Source: an uncultured Sphingomonas sp. (lineage in GTDB: Bacteria; Pseudomonadota; Alphaproteobacteria; Sphingomonadales; Sphingomonadaceae). Taken from it: 27,764 nucleotides of DNA. The translations under genes and the position numbers were made by a program. The notes beneath the pieces are model-generated. The model ran no database searches, was not told where the DNA came from, and saw only the letters and a list, made by a program, of their open reading frames with translations. This document shows, one piece after another, positions 24,976-27,764 of this stretch (its first letter is position 1; every line of letters starts with the position of its first letter). The stretch spans positions 1 through 27,764 of the forward strand of contig NZ_CAMLDL010000023.1 in the NCBI RefSeq assembly GCF_946478955.1, in the 5' to 3' direction.

Positions 24976-25277
24976 GGCGCCGCCGGGAAAAGCCTGTGGA
25001 AAAACATCAGCGAATCCGTAGCGCGAATCAGGGGGGGAACCCAAATTCGATGTTTACCCGATTCAGCAATCATGGAATTCCAGACTCTATCCACAGGCAG
25101 TCAAAAATATCCACAAGCTGTGAATCACGGGAGAGTCATTTTGCGACTCGCCAGATTCCCACGAGTCGCCTGAATCGGGATTATGTTGGCAAAATCGGGA
25201 CGCGGCCTTAAATCCCGCTGCCCACCGCCCATCAAGATTCAACAATCTAATATCTATATAAATAGGGAGAATAGAGG
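24976..25277. other. Probable chromosomal replication origin (oriC)
   Basis: A 302-bp non-coding gap between divergent maf and hemE. It holds three 9-base DnaA boxes with one mismatch to TTATCCACA: TTTTCCACA on the minus strand (24995-25003), CTATCCACA (25087-25095) and ATATCCACA (25107-25115). A weaker two-mismatch box lies on the minus strand at 25119-25127. Eleven GANTC sites occur (25012, 25025, 25060, 25083, 25122, 25133, 25145, 25154, 25163, 25172 and 25236). An AT-rich stretch (about 25230-25265, with TAATATCTATATAAATA) next to hemE could be the unwinding element. In Caulobacter the origin also adjoins hemE. Genes on both sides point away from it. No clear paired CtrA site (TTAA-N7-TTAA) was found. 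Confidence 0.75.
25122..25176. repeat. Tight array of six GANTC methylation sites
   Basis: GAATC 25122, GAGTC 25133, GACTC 25145, GATTC 25154, GAGTC 25163 and GAATC 25172. The last four are in exact 9-bp register. GANTC is the CcrM target in alphaproteobacteria. The array contains an 8-bp inverted repeat, GCGACTCG (25143-25150) with CGAGTCGC (25162-25169). It directly follows the DnaA boxes. Confidence 0.9.
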
Positions 25278-26324
25278 GTGACCTCGAACGCCGAGCCGAA
25301 CCCAATCGACAAACCGCTTCTCGCTGTATTGCGCGGCGAGCGTCGTGATCCGCCGCCAATGTGGCTGATGCGACAGGCGGGGCGCTATCTCCCGGAATAT
25401 CGGGCGCTTCGGGCTACGAAGGGCGGATTTCTCGACCTTGCCTATGATCCAGAGGCCGCGGCAGAGGTCACGCTTCAACCGCTCCGGCGCTTTCCCTTCG
25501 ATGCTGCGATCCTTTTTTCAGACATTCTGATCGTTCCTCATGCGATCGGTCAGGAATTGAGCTTTACGGCAGGAGAGGGTCCGCGCCTGGCTCCTCCGCT
25601 CGTTGACGCCTCCCTGGAGGGCCTGCAGCCGGTCATGGAGCGCCTCGAACCAATTTGGGCGACCGTTGCCAGGGTCAAGGCGGAACTCGCGCCTGAAACG
25701 ACGTTTCTGGGCTTTGCGGGCAGTCCCTGGACCGTTGCCACCTATATGGTCGCAGGTCAGGGCAGCCGCGAACAAGCGGAGGCACGTCAGCTTGCCTATC
25801 TGGATCCCCAAAAATTCGATGCGATCATTCGCCGGATTGAGGCGGTGACACTCGATTATCTCACCGGACAGGTGGAAGCAGGCGTCGATGCCGTTCAATT
25901 GTTCGACAGCTGGGCTGGCAGTTTGGCGCCTTCGGAATTTGAAAATTGGGTGATTGCGCCAACCGCTCGCATCGTCGAGGCTTTTCGCGCCCGTCATCCC
26001 AATACGCCAATCATTGGCTTTCCAAAGGGGGCTGGCGGTAAGCTTCGCGCCTATGCCGATGAAACCGGCGTCGACGCGATCGGGCTGGACGAAACGGTCG
26101 ACCCGGCATGGGCATCGCGCGAATTGCCGCATGGGCTTCCGGTCCAGGGCAATCTTGATCCGCTCGCATTGATCGCCGGGGGGGACGTGCTCCAGTCCGC
26201 GGTGACGCGCATTCTTGACGCGCTGGGGGATCGTCCCCACATTTTCAATCTCGGCCATGGCATCCAGCAGACAACCCCGATAGAGAATGTCGAGCAGTTG
26301 GTGCGCATGGTGAAAGGGGCCTGA
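25278..26324 (+). CDS. hemE: Uroporphyrinogen decarboxylase
   Basis: Removes four acetate carboxyls from uroporphyrinogen III to give coproporphyrinogen III in heme synthesis. It has 348 residues, normal length. Signature one is PPMWLMRQAGRYLPEYR; then FSDILIVPHAIG with the conserved Asp, GFAGSPWTVATYMVAGQGS, VQLFDSWAG and FNLGHGI near the C-terminus. The start is GTG 25278, with GGGAG (25265-25269) 8 bases upstream; no ATG gives the full N-terminus. Its stop overlaps the hemJ start by one base. It borders the origin-like region, so its promoter must lie inside it. Confidence 0.97.
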   Translation: MTSNAEPNPIDKPLLAVLRGERRDPPPMWLMRQAGRYLPEYRALRATKGGFLDLAYDPEAAAEVTLQPLRRFPFDAAILFSDILIVPHAIGQELSFTAGEGPRLAPPLVDASLEGLQPVMERLEPIWATVARVKAELAPETTFLGFAGSPWTVATYMVAGQGSREQAEARQLAYLDPQKFDAIIRRIEAVTLDYLTGQVEAGVDAVQLFDSWAGSLAPSEFENWVIAPTARIVEAFRARHPNTPIIGFPKGAGGKLRAYADETGVDAIGLDETVDPAWASRELPHGLPVQGNLDPLALIAGGDVLQSAVTRILDALGDRPHIFNLGHGIQQTTPIENVEQLVRMVKGA

Positions 26325-26785
26325 TGCAGTTTCTCGCCGATTGGCAGGGTTTCCTGGGTGCATCCTATCTATGGGTGAAAGCTGCCCATATCACCTTCGT
26401 GATTTTCTGGATCGCTGGCCTGTTTATTGTGCCGCGCTATTATATCCATCACCAGCAGGCGACGCCGGGTTCGGCCGATGATCGCGCATGGATTGATCGT
26501 GAAGACAAGGCGCGGACGATCATCCTCAATCCTGCGATGATCATTACCTGGGTGTTGGGACTGATGCTGGCCATCAACATTGGTGCGTTCAGCATGGGCT
26601 GGTTTCACGCCAAGCTTCTGCTGGTACTGGTCCTCAGTGGTTATCAGGGCTGGATCGTGTCGTACGGTAAGAAGTTGAAGAACGGCCATCGCGAAACCGA
26701 TGACAAGCGACTGCGCATCATGAACGAGCTTCCCGGCATCCTTACGGCGATCATCGTCGTGCTGGTCGTCGTAAAGCCCTTCTAA
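26324..26785 (+). CDS. hemJ: Protoporphyrinogen oxidase HemJ
   Basis: Membrane enzyme that oxidises protoporphyrinogen IX in bacteria lacking HemG or HemY. It has 153 residues and four hydrophobic helices (about 15-38, 65-85, 90-108 and 130-150). KAAHITFVIFWIAGLFIVPR (19-38) holds His22, a likely heme-ligand or catalytic His, and the GWFHAKLLLVL segment is characteristic. The end RRIMNELPGIL-type motif is present as RLRIMNELPGILTAIIVVLVV. It overlaps hemE by one base (TGATG). The hemE-hemJ-rho order is common in alphaproteobacteria. Confidence 0.94.
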   Translation: MQFLADWQGFLGASYLWVKAAHITFVIFWIAGLFIVPRYYIHHQQATPGSADDRAWIDREDKARTIILNPAMIITWVLGLMLAINIGAFSMGWFHAKLLLVLVLSGYQGWIVSYGKKLKNGHRETDDKRLRIMNELPGILTAIIVVLVVVKPF

Positions 26786-26892
26786 CAGGCGTTGACTTCC
26801 GCCCGTTTGCGGCCTTAAGCGCAATCCCCAAGACGGCTGTATCGGCCCGCTGTTGTACCAACCCGCCGATGCGCCCCAATACCCGTCCCGTT

Positions 26893-26917
26893 CGCGGCGT
26901 CCTGCCGCGCGTATTTT
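26893..26917 (+). terminator. Candidate terminator or attenuator between hemJ and rho
   Basis: CGCGGC (26893-26898) pairs with GCCGCG (26904-26909) around a 5-base loop, followed after 4 bases by TTTT (26914-26917). It lies in the 161-bp hemJ-rho gap. The gap separating stem and T run weakens the call; it could end hemE-hemJ or act as a rho attenuator. Confidence 0.4.
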
Positions 26918-26946
26918 CACATTGATTACTACCCGAAAGATTTTTC

Positions 26947-27764
26947 ATGCATCTCAAGGACCTCAAGAAAAAAACCCCCGCTGACCTCGTCGCAATGGCT
27001 GAGGAGTTGGGCGTTGAGGGCGCATCGACCATGCGTAAACAGGATCTGATGTTCTCGATCCTGAAGGAGCGCGCGGAAAGCGGCGCAGAGATCATGGGCA
27101 TGGGCACCATAGAGGTACTCAACGACGGCTTCGGCTTCCTCCGCAGTCCCGAGGCGAACTATCTCGCCGGCCCTGACGACATTTATGTCGCCCCCAACGT
27201 TGTTCGCAAGTTCGGCCTGCGTACCGGTGATACGGTTGAAGGCGAAATTCGCGCACCCAAGGATGGCGAACGCTATTTTGCGCTGACCAAAGTCACCCAG
27301 ATCAATTATGACGACCCCGAGGCGGTCCGCCACCGGGTCAATTTCGATAACCTAACCCCGCTCTATCCGGACGAGAAACTGAAGCTCGACTCGCTTGATC
27401 CGACGATCAAGGACAAGAGTGCGCGCGTGATCGACATTGTAGCGCCGCTCGGCAAAGGCCAGCGCGCGTTGATCGTCGCCCCGCCGCGCACTGGTAAGAC
27501 CGTGCTGTTGCAGAATATCGCCCGCGCCATCACGGATAATAATCCGGAAGTGTTCCTGATCGTTCTGCTGATCGATGAGCGCCCGGAAGAAGTCACCGAC
27601 ATGCAGCGCAGCGTGAATGGCGAGGTTGTCAGTTCGACCTTCGATGAACCCGCATCGCGCCACGTTCAGGTTGCCGAAATGGTGATCGAAAAGGCCAAGC
27701 GCCTGGTCGAGCACAAGAAGGATGTCGTCATCCTGCTCGATTCCATCACCCGCCTCGGCCGCGC
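26947..27764 (+). CDS. rho: Transcription termination factor Rho (cut by window edge)
   Basis: Hexameric RNA-dependent ATPase that ends transcripts. About 272 N-terminal residues are visible. N-terminal helical domain (1-47, [20 protein letters not shown]), RNA-binding cold-shock-like domain (about 50-118) with [13 protein letters not shown] and the DDIYVAPN strand, then the ATPase domain with Walker A APPRTGKT (178-185), the [13 protein letters not shown] block (208-219) and Walker [13 protein letters not shown] (259-270). The gene is cut before the Q- and R-loops. The ribosome-binding site is weak (GAAAG). It has a 161-bp leader after hemJ. Confidence 0.98.
   Translation, partial: MHLKDLKKKTPADLVAMAEELGVEGASTMRKQDLMFSILKERAESGAEIMGMGTIEVLNDGFGFLRSPEANYLAGPDDIYVAPNVVRKFGLRTGDTVEGEIRAPKDGERYFALTKVTQINYDDPEAVRHRVNFDNLTPLYPDEKLKLDSLDPTIKDKSARVIDIVAPLGKGQRALIVAPPRTGKTVLLQNIARAITDNNPEVFLIVLLIDERPEEVTDMQRSVNGEVVSSTFDEPASRHVQVAEMVIEKAKRLVEHKKDVVILLDSITRLGR

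Noticed and set aside
24976..25277. Paired CtrA sites (TTAA-N7-TTAA) in the origin region
   Set aside because: Only a single TTAA half-site (25208) was seen.
1..27764. CRISPR array, insertion sequence, prophage or toxin-antitoxin pair
   Set aside because: No regularly spaced long repeats, transposase or integrase motifs, terminal inverted repeats or matching small gene pairs were seen.

Overview
The window is chromosomal, GC-rich, alphaproteobacterial DNA, most likely from the order Sphingomonadales. The evidence is gene content and order: hemE-hemJ-rho diverging from maf-aroE-coaE-dnaQ, an ftsE-ftsX-ydcF-plsC operon, hpf-ptsN-DUF1491, an MmcB-type repair protein, and dense GANTC sites (the CcrM methylation target) between maf and hemE. 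No insertion sequence, prophage or CRISPR array was seen. Nearly all DNA is coding, with frequent 4-base start/stop overlaps.

Layout. 1-2126: truncated isocitrate lyase (aceA), divergent from a ScfR/RamB-type regulator, with a palindrome between them. 2167-5588: pheS-pheT. 5578-8367 (minus): ftsE-ftsX-ydcF-plsC, four coupled genes for division and envelope. 8476-9708: zinc-ribbon membrane protein and a small secreted protein. 9863-9949: tRNA-Leu(GAG). 10001-14929 (minus): two DUF4402 pilin-like proteins, a PapD-like chaperone and a 909-residue usher-like outer-membrane protein. 15004-17597: msrB and a class A penicillin-binding protein. 17550-19831: metallopeptidase, YcgN-type cysteine-cluster protein, ankyrin protein and mmcB. 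19906-20690: SleB-type cell-wall hydrolase with a structured leader. 20740-24975 (minus): maf-aroE-coaE-dnaQ, hpf, ptsN, DUF1491. 24976-25277: probable chromosomal replication origin. 25278-27764: hemE-hemJ and the start of rho.

Two regions stand out. The first is the maf-hemE gap. It holds three one-mismatch DnaA boxes, an AT-rich stretch and eleven GANTC sites; four of these lie at exact 9-bp intervals and two others are 11 and 12 bp apart. It sits where the Caulobacter origin sits relative to hemE, and genes on both sides are transcribed away from it. The second is the DUF4402/chaperone/usher-like locus. It has the logic of a chaperone-usher fimbrial operon, but its barrel protein does not read like a textbook FimD/PapC usher and ends in two Ig/transthyretin-like domains. 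A strong intrinsic terminator separates its pilin gene from the chaperone gene.

All family assignments come from reading motifs and from memory of the families; no database search was possible. Start codons were chosen by ribosome-binding site, overlap with the upstream gene and family length, and several differ from the longest open frame.
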